Notes under the pieces: generated by a model
The model's database searches: none
The model's input: the letters and a program-made list of their open reading frames with translations, nothing else
Told to the model about the DNA's origin: nothing
Translations under genes and position numbers: made by a program
Shown: one piece after another, positions 26,401 through 34,316 of the stretch
Position numbering within the stretch: the stretch's first letter is position 1
How the letters are laid out: the number at the start of each line of letters is the position of its first letter
Assembly (NCBI RefSeq): GCF_003464595.1
Contig: NZ_QRZF01000025.1
Span: 1-60,899, forward strand
Reading direction: 5' to 3'
DNA length: 60,899 bases
From: Bacteroides intestinalis
Lineage (GTDB): Bacteria; Bacteroidota; Bacteroidia; Bacteroidales; Bacteroidaceae

Positions 26401-27539
26401 CTTCTGCTCTGTATATGATGTTGCAGGTTGTGGATGCCGGTTGTGGAATCCCACCGCAGGAACGGGATAAGGTATTCACACCTTTCTACCGGGTACCTGA
26501 AACGGCAGGGGTAAATGTACCGGGTACAGGCATAGGGCTTAGTCTGGTGTATTCCATTGTAAAGCTGCATAAGGGAGTGATCCGTATTGAAGACCGGGAA
26601 GATGGGACGGAAGGAGCACGGTTCATTGTTTTGCTGCCCGTTTCCCGTGAAGCTTTCACTGAGGAAGAGACGGATTCCATGCCTGTGGAAACAATTGGCG
26701 ATACGGCATTTGCACAGCCGGTGGAGAAACCGCAAACATCTCCCATTGGAGAAATAGCACCCAAAAAGCCGGTGATTCTCTTGGTGGAAGATGACAAAGA
26801 CGTACGGGATTATCTGCATAAGTCCTTGGAGAATGACTATGAAATCATTGAAGCGGCAAACGGTATAAAAGGATATGATAAGGCAGTACAATCCTTCCCT
26901 GATTTAGTGCTGAGTGACATTATGATGCCTAAACGGAATGGGCTTGAACTCTGCTCCATGATTAAGAATGATATTCGTATCGGACATATCCCGGTAATAT
27001 TGATGACTGCACGCTCCATGGTGATGCATATCAGGGAAGGTTTTGAGGCAGGGGCGGATGATTACGTGATTAAGCCTTTCAGTATGGATGTGCTTCGGAT
27101 ACGTATTCAGAGCTTGTTGCAGTCGAGAGAGCAATTAAAGAAACTGTATGGCAAACGCTTCTCGCCCGAAGTGGTAGGTGTAAGTACTACCTCGGCGGAT
27201 GAACGCTTTTCGCAGAAACTGTATGAGATTATAGAGAAGAATATATCTGATCAGAATCTGGGTATCGAGATGCTTTGTGACCAGATTGGTATTAGTCGCG
27301 CCAATCTTTATCGTAAAATCAAAGCTATATCCGAGCTTTCGCCCACGGAATTGATACGTAATAAGCGCTTGGAGGTGGCATTGCGTTATCTGAAGGATAC
27401 TAATATGAGCGTTTCGGAAGTGGCAACTTTATTGGGATTCAACAGTCATTCCTACTTCTCCAATTCGTTTAAAGCGTTCTATGGGTTCACACCTACGGAG
27501 TTTGTACAGATGAACAGTGCGAACAAAGAGAAGATGTAA
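23430..27539 (+). CDS. Hybrid two-component system regulator (HTCS) 1
   Basis: From 23430 the protein is 1369 residues with a signal peptide (to LCLWA, about residue 22). A periplasmic sensor of reg_prop beta-propeller repeats (NLWIGT, WVGTRSGL and similar) fills residues 30-690 and a Y_Y_Y domain reaches the membrane helix at about 781-805. The cytoplasmic part holds the histidine kinase (His841 in FAHELRTPLT; NLLSNAFKYTP; GTGIGLSLVYSIVKLHKG), a receiver with phospho-acceptor Asp1163 (LSDIMMP) and an AraC-type HTH. HTCS proteins bind an oligosaccharide outside and switch on the linked polysaccharide locus directly. It lies at the end of cluster A, its likely target, with a terminator behind it. 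Confidence 0.93.
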   Translation: MKTKILMIFLICSFPVLCLWAEHSKYSFYYSQKLNEGISQLSVMTICQDTRGYLWLGTRNGLNRYNGSEYTVFRHHPGDSLSLADNEVNEICEDHSKNLWIGTSRGLSRMCLRTERIRNYFNVDGLSSASILSLLVDSSGKVWVGTRSGLCCYIPEQDNFKRVEFVENFNSSVTALMEDKAGNFWIGTAVNGVYQCNKQMQVINHYDRRAGLPDNSISTLYEDSYHRIWVGCQFGGLNRIDVRNHKITSYVSANSGLKNNYVRCLAEWDGEMLIGTFDGIYAYAPLKDQIRKVSSYDEPGRGLGHFSIYAFCRDHTGTLWIGTFAGGVTWLSSLTDRFIHHTPGKAVNQQTGIYGTACVDKQKNLWIATEGYGLLRYEISTGEGQFYLIDKDSYSVHNSNVIKTVYAEDDCIWCGTVLGEVYRFDLATRRFSLFYKYPIELAIYGIVRDADGNLWVGTSKGGYALTCFTPAGERKTEFTGPKGEKLHFSSVRCMEEESPGVLLIGMRSAGLYRFNTRTGEMIVFRTSRPEQEMQIPSNYISSILSTRSGDVWVSTYGGGIFQLDKRGGVLRRVTEKEGLMGGDICKLLEGADGNLWMSSLQGISSYSPSTGEIKNFPFNNGIHLREFTYRGGVAMPDGTLCFTGNDGFITFYTPEMPMNRFVPPIVLEDLLVNNRVVRADDGTGILSGLLNEAEVINLRYNQNNLAIGYKALNFINSEMNRYAYKLEGYDEDWNHVGERSTAYYTNLRPGTYLFHVKACNNDGVWNEEGKTLKIVITPPLWATWYAFLIYGLLLIGVFYAIFHYFNARRRLRERLRMEQKEKLQQEEFHQAKMHLFTNFAHELRTPLTLIITPFEELVKRMDMTLELRDKLMVIYKNAQRLLLLVNQLMDLQKNQSGTMELQVTENNVYEFVTEIYCAFNQIAQTNEITFTLDCRDREFQAWYDKVLLEKVVFNLLSNAFKYTPSGKDIRMLVKCIPAGELEESYRKEVAPSALYMMLQVVDAGCGIPPQERDKVFTPFYRVPETAGVNVPGTGIGLSLVYSIVKLHKGVIRIEDREDGTEGARFIVLLPVSREAFTEEETDSMPVETIGDTAFAQPVEKPQTSPIGEIAPKKPVILLVEDDKDVRDYLHKSLENDYEIIEAANGIKGYDKAVQSFPDLVLSDIMMPKRNGLELCSMIKNDIRIGHIPVILMTARSMVMHIREGFEAGADDYVIKPFSMDVLRIRIQSLLQSREQLKKLYGKRFSPEVVGVSTTSADERFSQKLYEIIEKNISDQNLGIEMLCDQIGISRANLYRKIKAISELSPTELIRNKRLEVALRYLKDTNMSVSEVATLLGFNSHSYFSNSFKAFYGFTPTEFVQMNSANKEKM

Positions 27540-27556
27540 GACGAAAAATAAGATTT

Positions 27557-27584
27557 AAGGCGGAAAGGAGTTTCCGCCTTTTTT
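27557..27584 (+). terminator. Intrinsic terminator after HTCS 1
   Basis: AAGGCGGAAA (27557-27566) and TTTCCGCCTT (27571-27580) form a perfect 10-bp stem with a 4-base loop, followed by TTTT. Confidence 0.9.
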
Positions 27585-27586
27585 GT

Positions 27587-27640
27587 CTCAAACGGTTCTC
27601 ACTACCGTCTCAAAATGCTTACTGCATTTGTTTTGAGACA
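27587..27640 (+). repeat. Weak phased dyad repeat upstream of the cytochrome operon
   Basis: CTC trinucleotides recur every 11 bases at 27587, 27598 and 27609. Two small dyads, ACGGT/ACCGT (27592-27608) and AAATGC/GCATTT (27613-27629), have centres 21 bases apart, and GTCTCAAAA near 27608 is mirrored by TTTTGAGAC ending at 27639. The layout resembles the arrays at 23228 and 42565 but is less regular. Confidence 0.5.
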
Positions 27641-27691
27641 TTATTGCAAGTCAATGATACACGATTTATAACCCTCAGACCGGTGATGCCC

Positions 27692-27699
27692 TATCTTTG
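27692..27699 (+). promoter_or_regulatory. -7 promoter element of the cytochrome c/chorismatase operon
   Basis: TATCTTTG at 27692-27699 matches TAnnTTTG; an AT-rich TTTATA lies near 27666 on the -33 side. An ATG that opens a membrane-export signal follows at 27731, so longer in-frame starts at 27644 would be upstream of the RNA start. Confidence 0.6.
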
Positions 27700-27730
27700 T
27701 GATGTGAAAAACAAGCTTAATTCAATCACT

Positions 27731-29524
27731 ATGAAGTATAAAAGTCGTAGCATCGCAAAGGTTATAGTACCTGTATTTTTAGTGGTATCTCTATTTGCAT
27801 TTACTACTCATACCACGGAGCAGCCGGAAGGAACTCCATTGTTTATAACGGGTATCACTCCTTATAAATCCGGAATGATCGTATCTCAGAAGGGCGTTCA
27901 GAAGGTTTCTATTTATTCATCAGATTATAAAGAACGCTTGCAAGAGTGGGAACTAGATGAAGTTCCTACCGGAGTTGCTACAGATGGAGATCAGATTTAT
28001 GCAACGGTGGCAGGTGAACATAAGAATGGAGTTTATTTCCTGTCTGCTTCCAATCCTTCGGAAAAAGTATTTGTGGAAACGGCATCCGGTGCCTGCGCTC
28101 CGTTGGTAAATGCGGGTAACGGCAAGTTATATATTTGCAACCAGTTTGCCGGCACAGTATCAGAATTGGATAAGAATGGAAAGAATGTGCTAAGAACGGT
28201 GAAAGTATTGCGTGAACCGAAATCAGCTGTCTTTGATAAAGAAGGAAAACACTTGTTTGTTACCAATTTCCTGCCTATGCAACGGGCGGATGTAGATACT
28301 GTAGCTGCTTGCGTATCGGTGATTGATATGAACAGTTTCCGGAAGATAAAGGATATTCAACTGGCCAACGGAAGTAATGCCTTGCGTGGAATGTCGCTTT
28401 CTCCGGACGGGCGTTATTTGCTGGTTACTCATAATCTGGGTCGTTTCCAGGTTCCGACATCCCAGTTGCAACAAGGCTGGATGAATACCAGTGCCATCAG
28501 TATTGTAAATCTGGCTACTCTGAACTTTGAGGGTGCCGTGTTGCTGGATGAACCGGAACGGGGTGCAGCAGGTATATGGGATGTGAAGTGTACGGACGAC
28601 AAGATTGTGGTCAGTCACTCCGGTACCCATGAGGTCAGTGTGATAGATTATCCTGCATTTATCCAGAAGTTTGAGCAGTATCCTCAAAAGGATGCTTTGG
28701 CGTATGATTTACGCTTTTTATATGGTATGCGTAAACGTGTAGCGTTGGTAGGTAATGGACCGCGTTGTATGATGCTGAAGGACGGAACAGCTGTTGTTCC
28801 TACTTATTTCTCTGATACATTGAATATCGTGGACTTGAATACGACAAATGTTCAGTCGGTTGCCATGGTGAAGAATCGTACGGAAAACAGAATACAGCGT
28901 GGTGAGAAATACTTTAATGATGCGGAACATTGTTTCCAGAACTGGCAGTCGTGTAACGGATGCCATCCGGGTGATGCGCGTATGGATGCCATGAACTGGG
29001 ATTTGATGAATGATGGCATTGGTAATTCGAAAAACTGTAAGAGTATGCTATTCTCCCATGTCACTCCACCGTGTATGATTTCCGGTATTCGTGCTAAAGC
29101 GGAAGTTGCCGTTCGTGCAGGATATAAGCTCATTCAGTTCAGTGATTTGCCGGAAGAATTTGCAGAGTGTGTGGATGAGTATCTGATGTCATTGAAACCG
29201 GTTCCCAGTCCGTATCTGGTAAATGGCGAACTTTCAGAGAAGGCTAAACGGGGACGTAAGGTTTATGAAAAGTTTAATTGCGACGAATGTCATTCCGGTC
29301 CCTATTATACGGATATGAAGATGCATCGTATCGGCGAAGATATCGAATTTGAGAATGGGTGGGATACTCCGACACTGCGTGAAGTCTGGCGTACGGCTCC
29401 TTATCTGTTTGACGGACGTGCTGCCACTATGGAAGAAGTGTTCACGGTACATAAGCATGGCATTGAAAAGAAAATATCAGCTAAAGAAGCGGAAGAACTT
29501 GCCGAATATGTGAATTCACTTTAA
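27731..29524 (+). CDS. YncE-like beta-propeller fused to di-heme cytochrome c (MauG/CcpA-like)
   Basis: From 27731 the protein is 597 residues with an N-terminal signal/anchor (KVIVPVFLVVSLFAF). Residues 40-370 form a YncE/NHL-type propeller with repeated surrogates of DKEGKHLFVTNF and SPDGRYLLVTHN. The C-terminal 200 residues carry two c-type heme sites, Cys408-Cys411-His412 (CNGCH) and Cys517-Cys520-His521 (CDECH), with the TPTLREVWRTAPYLFDGRAATMEEV region typical of di-heme peroxidase/MauG relatives. It should sit in the periplasm or on the outer surface and perform a peroxide- or electron-transfer reaction; the propeller may bind a partner. Heme attachment would need the CcsBA protein encoded at 40151. 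It is first in the 11-gene operon. Confidence 0.85.
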   Translation: MKYKSRSIAKVIVPVFLVVSLFAFTTHTTEQPEGTPLFITGITPYKSGMIVSQKGVQKVSIYSSDYKERLQEWELDEVPTGVATDGDQIYATVAGEHKNGVYFLSASNPSEKVFVETASGACAPLVNAGNGKLYICNQFAGTVSELDKNGKNVLRTVKVLREPKSAVFDKEGKHLFVTNFLPMQRADVDTVAACVSVIDMNSFRKIKDIQLANGSNALRGMSLSPDGRYLLVTHNLGRFQVPTSQLQQGWMNTSAISIVNLATLNFEGAVLLDEPERGAAGIWDVKCTDDKIVVSHSGTHEVSVIDYPAFIQKFEQYPQKDALAYDLRFLYGMRKRVALVGNGPRCMMLKDGTAVVPTYFSDTLNIVDLNTTNVQSVAMVKNRTENRIQRGEKYFNDAEHCFQNWQSCNGCHPGDARMDAMNWDLMNDGIGNSKNCKSMLFSHVTPPCMISGIRAKAEVAVRAGYKLIQFSDLPEEFAECVDEYLMSLKPVPSPYLVNGELSEKAKRGRKVYEKFNCDECHSGPYYTDMKMHRIGEDIEFENGWDTPTLREVWRTAPYLFDGRAATMEEVFTVHKHGIEKKISAKEAEELAEYVNSL

Positions 29525-29539
29525 TAGAATAAGAAGACC

Positions 29540-30697
29540 ATGATTACACACGAAAATATAGAGATTATTCATTATTTCCTGTTGGTTGACAAAGCTCCCT
29601 TTAAGGTGATGTTGGCACAACTTCTGGCGGAATATAAAGCTATTCATACTCCTGTACGTATAGTGATATTCGATGCGCCGGCGGATAATGAAGAATATGT
29701 AGCCCGTTTTGCTTGCATCAGGGAAGCGGTGAAAGAGCTTTTCAAAGAGAAACAACCTTCCGTAAGCTATGTGGCACAACCTCCTCAGAGTATGGGATTG
29801 GTGATGGAAGTGCATGAAGTGCAACTGACAGAACAAGATCACATTGAATATCGGATGCTGGAAGATTTGTCTTATATCATTGTCGAAAGAGAAGGTTGTA
29901 AACGCCTGTTCCTGAGTGGTGTGACGGGAGATGTACTGCATCAGAGCATCCGTGAGCAATCTCATGAAGTATTCTCCAGAATAGCCAAGGTGTTGGAAAC
30001 GGAAGGTATGCCGGTTTCCTCAATCATACGTCAATGGAACTATATTGAAAAAATAACAGCTTGCGATGCAACCGGTCACCAGCATTATCAGGATTTCAAT
30101 GATGCACGTTCGCTATTCTATAATGGTGTGGAGTGGACTACCGGTTATCCGGCTGCTACCGGTATCGGGACTCAGTGGGGCGGCATTATGATTGATGTGG
30201 ATGCCTTACTTTGCAAAGATGGAAGTGTCCGGGTTCTTGGAGTGGATAATCCTTTGCAGATTGCCGCTCATGCTTACTCACAGAATGTGTTATTGGGAGA
30301 AAAGGATGCGGCTCTTCCTCAAAAGACCACTCCGAAGTTTGAACGTGCCAAGGCTGTATGGAAAGAGGATCATGGTTTCGTATACGTATCGGGCACAGCC
30401 GCTATTCGTGGTGAGCAGAGTCTGGAAGGCGTTGGTATTGAACAGCAAACCCTGACTACCTTGGAGAATATAGAATATCTGGTATCCCGTGATAACCTCA
30501 ATCGTTCCGGTATTCCTGCTACGGAGAATGCTACCCTTATCACCTTCCGCGTGTACGTGAAACGTTGGGAAGATATGGAAAAAGCAAAACAGGTAGTGAC
30601 AGAACGATATCCCGATTTACCTGCCATCTATACTTTAACCGATGTATGCCGTTCGGAACTATTGATAGAGATAGAAGGAATGGGAGTGCTTTGTTGA
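29540..30697 (+). CDS. Chorismatase-like protein (FkbO/Hyg5/XanB2 type, RidA-fold C-terminus)
   Basis: This 385-residue cytoplasmic protein has no signal peptide. Family-type signatures include RQWNYIEKI (Trp166-Asn167-Tyr168), YPAATGIGTQWGG (Thr207 to Gly215), and a RidA/YjgF-like end with FVYVSGTAAIRGEQS followed by QQTLTTLENIEYLVS. Chorismatases of the FkbO/Hyg5/XanB2 family hydrolyse chorismate to dihydroxycyclohexadiene carboxylate or 3-/4-hydroxybenzoate plus pyruvate. The assignment rests on motif memory, not a search, and the product type cannot be told. A stand-alone DAHP synthase in the same operon (39349) supports a chorismate link. A RidA-like enzyme of unknown reaction is the main alternative. 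Confidence 0.65.
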   Translation: MITHENIEIIHYFLLVDKAPFKVMLAQLLAEYKAIHTPVRIVIFDAPADNEEYVARFACIREAVKELFKEKQPSVSYVAQPPQSMGLVMEVHEVQLTEQDHIEYRMLEDLSYIIVEREGCKRLFLSGVTGDVLHQSIREQSHEVFSRIAKVLETEGMPVSSIIRQWNYIEKITACDATGHQHYQDFNDARSLFYNGVEWTTGYPAATGIGTQWGGIMIDVDALLCKDGSVRVLGVDNPLQIAAHAYSQNVLLGEKDAALPQKTTPKFERAKAVWKEDHGFVYVSGTAAIRGEQSLEGVGIEQQTLTTLENIEYLVSRDNLNRSGIPATENATLITFRVYVKRWEDMEKAKQVVTERYPDLPAIYTLTDVCRSELLIEIEGMGVLC

Positions 30698-30730
30698 GGC
30701 TGATTATTAACCATTAAAACAGATAAGTAC

Positions 30731-31411
30731 ATGAGATTAAAAAAAGTATTAACCCTGGCATTAATTGCCGCCTGCGGTATGGGATTCGTTTCTTGTACGG
30801 CAGAATCTAAAAAAACAGAACAAGTTATGACACAGGAAAAGGCAACGTATCAGAAGAAGTACACGAATGCTGACTTCTACAAAGACGGAAAGTTTGACCA
30901 GGAAGCTGCTAAAGAAGCATTCCTTGACATGTTTAAATTTTATGGCGTGCCTTACACTCCGCTGATGGAGAAAGATATCTGGTTTACAGATTTCGGTTTA
31001 GGCGACTTTGAGAATGTAGGTATGGGAGGCATCTTCTGGGTAAACGATCCTGAATATGGCTACTTTGCACATGCTATTTACTTGTTGCCGGGACAGATGA
31101 TTCCGGAACATGCCCATGTAAAAACGGCATTCCCTGCGAAACACGAGTCGTGGATGGTAAATCACGGTTGGGTTTATAACTTCTCCGAAGTAGGAGATGA
31201 AACACCGAATGCTCCTGCGGTTCCGGCATCTCACGGCCCTATCAAGAGCAAGAATTTCGTGAAACAGAATGTGGGTGATGTTCTCCGTCTGAAAGAACTG
31301 GGTACTTTCCACTTTATGATGGCCGGTCCTGAGGGAGCCATTGTAGATGAGTGGGCATGTTACCATGATAATGATGGTCTGCGTTTTACTAATGGACAGG
31401 CTGCTTTGTAA
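30731..31411 (+). CDS. Cupin-fold lipoprotein, sugar-isomerase-like
   Basis: The 226-residue protein has a lipoprotein signal (lipidated Cys22 in GFVSC). Residues 110-200 form a cupin-like core: YFAHAIYLLPGQMIPEHAHVK, with His127 and His129, Lys131 and Glu139 spaced like metal ligands, then NHGWVYNFSEVG and a closing GDVLRLKELGTFHFMMAGPEGA with another His. The arrangement recalls D-lyxose isomerase-type cupins, but those are cytoplasmic and this one is exported, so the reaction is unclear. Being anchored outside the cytoplasm it would act with the secreted cytochromes rather than with the kinase and aldolase genes. It is 33 bases from the chorismatase gene. Confidence 0.65.
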   Translation: MRLKKVLTLALIAACGMGFVSCTAESKKTEQVMTQEKATYQKKYTNADFYKDGKFDQEAAKEAFLDMFKFYGVPYTPLMEKDIWFTDFGLGDFENVGMGGIFWVNDPEYGYFAHAIYLLPGQMIPEHAHVKTAFPAKHESWMVNHGWVYNFSEVGDETPNAPAVPASHGPIKSKNFVKQNVGDVLRLKELGTFHFMMAGPEGAIVDEWACYHDNDGLRFTNGQAAL

Positions 31412-31434
31412 ATCATTCAATAATTAAGAATACC

Positions 31435-31752
31435 ATGAGAAAGATTAATCATTTTGGAGTACCGACCATCACACCGCAACCGGGTGAGGTATATGCGGAA
31501 GGATTGAAGGTATGGCTGACTAACTTTAATGAAAGCCCCAATAAGATAGAATATTTGCGTTTTGAAGAAGGTAGCTGGATGCCTGAATTGATTCAGAAAG
31601 TGGCACATATCGCTTACGAAGTAGATGATCTGGCGGCTGAACTGAAAGGTGCAAAAGTATTGGTTGAACCGATGCCGGGCGGAGAGAATCTGACAATTGC
31701 TTTCATTGAAGAAGAAGGTATTGCTTTGGAGTTAATGCAGTTTGATAAATAA
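31435..31752 (+). CDS. VOC (glyoxalase/bleomycin-resistance fold) small protein
   Basis: This 105-residue cytoplasmic protein is a single VOC module of two beta-alpha-beta-beta-beta halves. His6 (KINHFG), His in VAHIAYEVDDL near residue 58, and Glu in GIALELMQF near residue 100 are possible metal ligands. VOC proteins catalyse isomerisations, epimerisations or dioxygenations on small substrates, often through a metal-bound enediolate. Its position just before dhaK suggests that it acts on a sugar- or ketone-like intermediate of the same pathway, though the substrate is unknown. Confidence 0.7.
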   Translation: MRKINHFGVPTITPQPGEVYAEGLKVWLTNFNESPNKIEYLRFEEGSWMPELIQKVAHIAYEVDDLAAELKGAKVLVEPMPGGENLTIAFIEEEGIALELMQFDK

Positions 31753-31772
31753 TCAATTAGTAGAAAGAAACT

Positions 31773-32780
31773 ATGATGAATAAATTCATAAATGATCCGG
31801 ATAATCTGACAGCTGAATTGCTGGAAGGATATGTAATGGCTTATAGTAATCAGGTAGCCATCGGCGGAGAAAATATTATTGTGCGTGCACATGCGAAAGC
31901 TGAAGATAAAGTAGCTGTGATCACTCTGGGCGGTTCCGGTCATGAACCTGCATTAAGCGGCTTCGTGGGCGACGGAATGTTGGACTGCTCTGTAGTCGGT
32001 GATATTTTTGCTGCTCCGGGTGCACAACGTTTGTTCCAGGCTTTGCAGATGTTCAAACGTGAGGCTGGTATCTTGCTTGTGGTATTGAACCACTCCGGCG
32101 ATATCATGAGTGCAAACATGGCATGCCAGTTGGCTGAACGTACAGGTATTAAGGTAAAGACTATCCTGACACACGATGATATCAGTGCCGGACTGGATGC
32201 ACCGGATGAAGATCGTCGCGGTCTGGCAGGTTGTGTTCCTTTGATTAAGATTGTTGGAGCTGCTGCTGAAGAAGGTAAGTCACTGGACGAGATTATTGAA
32301 ATAGGTGAACGCTTCAATGCACGTTTGGCTACGTTGGCAGTGGCTATGAAGTCCTGTACCCATCCGCAAAACGGCATGACCATTTCCGATCTTCCGGACG
32401 GTGAAATTGAAATCGGTATGGGACAGCATGGAGAAGGCGGTGGCGGTCGCAAGCAATTGGTTTCTGCCAATGAAACGGCCGAAGAAATGATCGGTTTGCT
32501 GATGAAGAAGCTACAGCCGAAAGCCGGTAACAAGGCTTTATTAATCATTAACGGTGTAGGGGCAACTACGCACATGGAGATGAATATCGTTTATCGCAAA
32601 GCTCATCAGGTGTTGGAAAATGCCGGAATCGAAGTGGCTGCTGCACGTATCGGTGAGTTGCTGACCGTTCAGGAACAGGCAGGTTTCCAGATGATTCTTG
32701 GTTTGCTGGATGACGATCATATCGATTATCTGAACAATAAAATGTCTAATGCTCCTTATTGGACGACTATCGGTAAATAA
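31773..32780 (+). CDS. dhaK: Dihydroxyacetone-kinase-type subunit DhaK
   Basis: This 335-residue protein binds a small ketose as a covalent hemiaminal. Key residues are present: His57 in GGSGHEPALSGFVG, Asp110 in LNHSGD, and His219 in IGMGQHGEGGGGR, which correspond to the base, acid and covalent His of the E. coli subunit. The sequence GQHGEGGGG departs from the usual GIHGEPG, which hints at a substrate other than dihydroxyacetone, for example a C4 or C5 ketose. The following gene is DhaL and no DhaM phosphotransferase subunit occurs nearby, so phosphate may come from ATP directly. It is followed by DhaL after 3 bases. Confidence 0.93.
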   Translation: MMNKFINDPDNLTAELLEGYVMAYSNQVAIGGENIIVRAHAKAEDKVAVITLGGSGHEPALSGFVGDGMLDCSVVGDIFAAPGAQRLFQALQMFKREAGILLVVLNHSGDIMSANMACQLAERTGIKVKTILTHDDISAGLDAPDEDRRGLAGCVPLIKIVGAAAEEGKSLDEIIEIGERFNARLATLAVAMKSCTHPQNGMTISDLPDGEIEIGMGQHGEGGGGRKQLVSANETAEEMIGLLMKKLQPKAGNKALLIINGVGATTHMEMNIVYRKAHQVLENAGIEVAAARIGELLTVQEQAGFQMILGLLDDDHIDYLNNKMSNAPYWTTIGK

Positions 32781-32783
32781 AAG

Positions 32784-33398
32784 ATGGATAAACTGACTAT
32801 AGATGATTTCAAGAAGATGCTTCGTAATGCGCTGGTGTGCATTACGGAGCGCTCCGACGAATTCTCAAAACTGGATGCGGTATTGGGAGATGGCGACCAT
32901 GGAACAGCTATCGTTCAATCCATGTCTGCCCTTGTTGCTACAGCTGAGAAGGGCACTGAATTTAAGTCGATGCTGAATGACATGAGTTTTAACCTGATGC
33001 TTGAGATCAGCGGTTCGACCAGCACGTTACTGGGTGGATTCTTCCTGGGAATGAGCGACCATGCGGAAGGTACCGAACTGGATGTGGCGGGTGTAAAGGC
33101 TATGTTTGCAGGTGGACTTGAAGGTGTGAGGAAACAAACAAAAGCAAAACAGGGGGATAAAACAATGATGGATGCCCTGATTCCGGCGGTGGAAGCCATT
33201 CAGGCTTGTGATTCCGCTGATGTGAAGGCTATCCTGACAGCGGGTGCCGAAGCAGCTGTGAAAGGTGCTGAAGCTACTAAAGATATGAAGGCAAACTTCG
33301 GACGTGCCCGTAATTACGGCGAACGCTCTATCGGTTATGCGGATTCAGGGGCTTCATCCTGGTCGTGCATGTTTGATGCGTTTGCAAAAGCTTTATAG
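32784..33398 (+). CDS. dhaL: Dihydroxyacetone-kinase-type nucleotide-binding subunit DhaL
   Basis: The 204-residue subunit carries the nucleotide and Mg ions. Asp31, Asp36 and Asp38 in LDAVLGDGDHG match the Mg ligands of the family; SGSTSTLLGGFFLGM and DKTMMDALIPA follow, and NYGERSIGYADSGASS closes the nucleotide lid. It pairs with DhaK, with only 3 bases between them, to form a two-subunit kinase. Known two-subunit enzymes rely on a PTS partner (DhaM), which I do not see; single-chain relatives use ATP. Which applies here is open. Confidence 0.93.
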   Translation: MDKLTIDDFKKMLRNALVCITERSDEFSKLDAVLGDGDHGTAIVQSMSALVATAEKGTEFKSMLNDMSFNLMLEISGSTSTLLGGFFLGMSDHAEGTELDVAGVKAMFAGGLEGVRKQTKAKQGDKTMMDALIPAVEAIQACDSADVKAILTAGAEAAVKGAEATKDMKANFGRARNYGERSIGYADSGASSWSCMFDAFAKAL

Positions 33399-33423
33399 TA
33401 AATAACTAATGAAAAGATAAGAA

Positions 33424-34299
33424 ATGGCTGATTTAGATGATTTAAGAGAAGGCTGCAATTTCGGTTTGGGGGTAGCTTCTACTAATAATAGTTTTCATGT
33501 GAAGGGAGCGGAACATCTTCCGTGGGGTATGAAGGATCGTTTATCACGTATCTTCAATCCGAAGACAGGCAGAACCGTGATGCTGGCGTTTGACCATGGT
33601 TTCATTATGGGACCGACATCCGGTTTGGAACGTATCGATTTGAACATCGTTCCGTTGATAGAATATGCGGACTGCCTGATGTGTACACGAGGCATTCTCC
33701 GTACGGTGATACCACCCAGCACCAATAAACCTATTTGCCTTCGTTCGGATGCCGGTACTTCTATTCTTACAGAACTGAATGACAATGTCTTGATTGATGT
33801 TGAAGATGCGATACGTATGAATGTATCGGCCATGGCAATCATGTTGTCTATCGGTGATGCAGCCCACGAAGCAAAAACGGTTGCCAACCTGTACAAGGCA
33901 GTGGATAAAGGTACCCGTTACGGAATACCGGTGATGGGAGTGACGGCTGTAGGTAAAGATATGGCACGTGATGCCCGTTATTTCGGTTTAGCTTCCCGTA
34001 TCGCTGCCGAGAATGGGGCGAATATCGTGAAGACCTATTATTGTGATGGTTTTGAAAAGGTGGTGGCAGCATGTCCTGTTCCTGTAGTGATTGCAGGCGG
34101 AAAGAAACTTCCCGAACTGGAAGCGTTGGAATTGTGCTATAAGGCAATCAGCGAAGGTGCTTCCGGTGTGGATATGGGACGTAATGTGTTCCAGTCAGAA
34201 GCTCCTGTTGCTATGATACAGGCCGTTCATGCGGTAGTACATGAAAATCTGAAACCGGAACAGGCACTCGAACTGTTCAATGAACTGAAGAATAAGTAA
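33424..34299 (+). CDS. LsrF-like class I aldolase/thiolase
   Basis: This 291-residue TIM-barrel protein is very close in pattern to LsrF, which transfers an acetyl group from 3-hydroxy-2,4-pentanedione-5-phosphate to CoA in AI-2 breakdown. Matching segments are MADLDDL at the start, [48 protein letters not shown], the Schiff-base Lys203 in [25 protein letters not shown] and [11 protein letters not shown]. Lys203 falls at the LsrF position. The wider family also contains fructose-bisphosphate aldolase and the archaeal-type AroA' enzyme. No lsrACDB transporter or lsrK is present; DhaK-DhaL could supply the phosphorylated substrate. Confidence 0.85.
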   Translation: MADLDDLREGCNFGLGVASTNNSFHVKGAEHLPWGMKDRLSRIFNPKTGRTVMLAFDHGFIMGPTSGLERIDLNIVPLIEYADCLMCTRGILRTVIPPSTNKPICLRSDAGTSILTELNDNVLIDVEDAIRMNVSAMAIMLSIGDAAHEAKTVANLYKAVDKGTRYGIPVMGVTAVGKDMARDARYFGLASRIAAENGANIVKTYYCDGFEKVVAACPVPVVIAGGKKLPELEALELCYKAISEGASGVDMGRNVFQSEAPVAMIQAVHAVVHENLKPEQALELFNELKNK

Positions 34300-34316
34300 C
34301 ACTGATTACAAGAAGA

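Noticed and set aside
31940..32575. Minus-strand open frame opposite dhaK
   Set aside because: Ser/Pro/Ala-rich shadow sequence; dhaK has clear active-site residues in the other strand.
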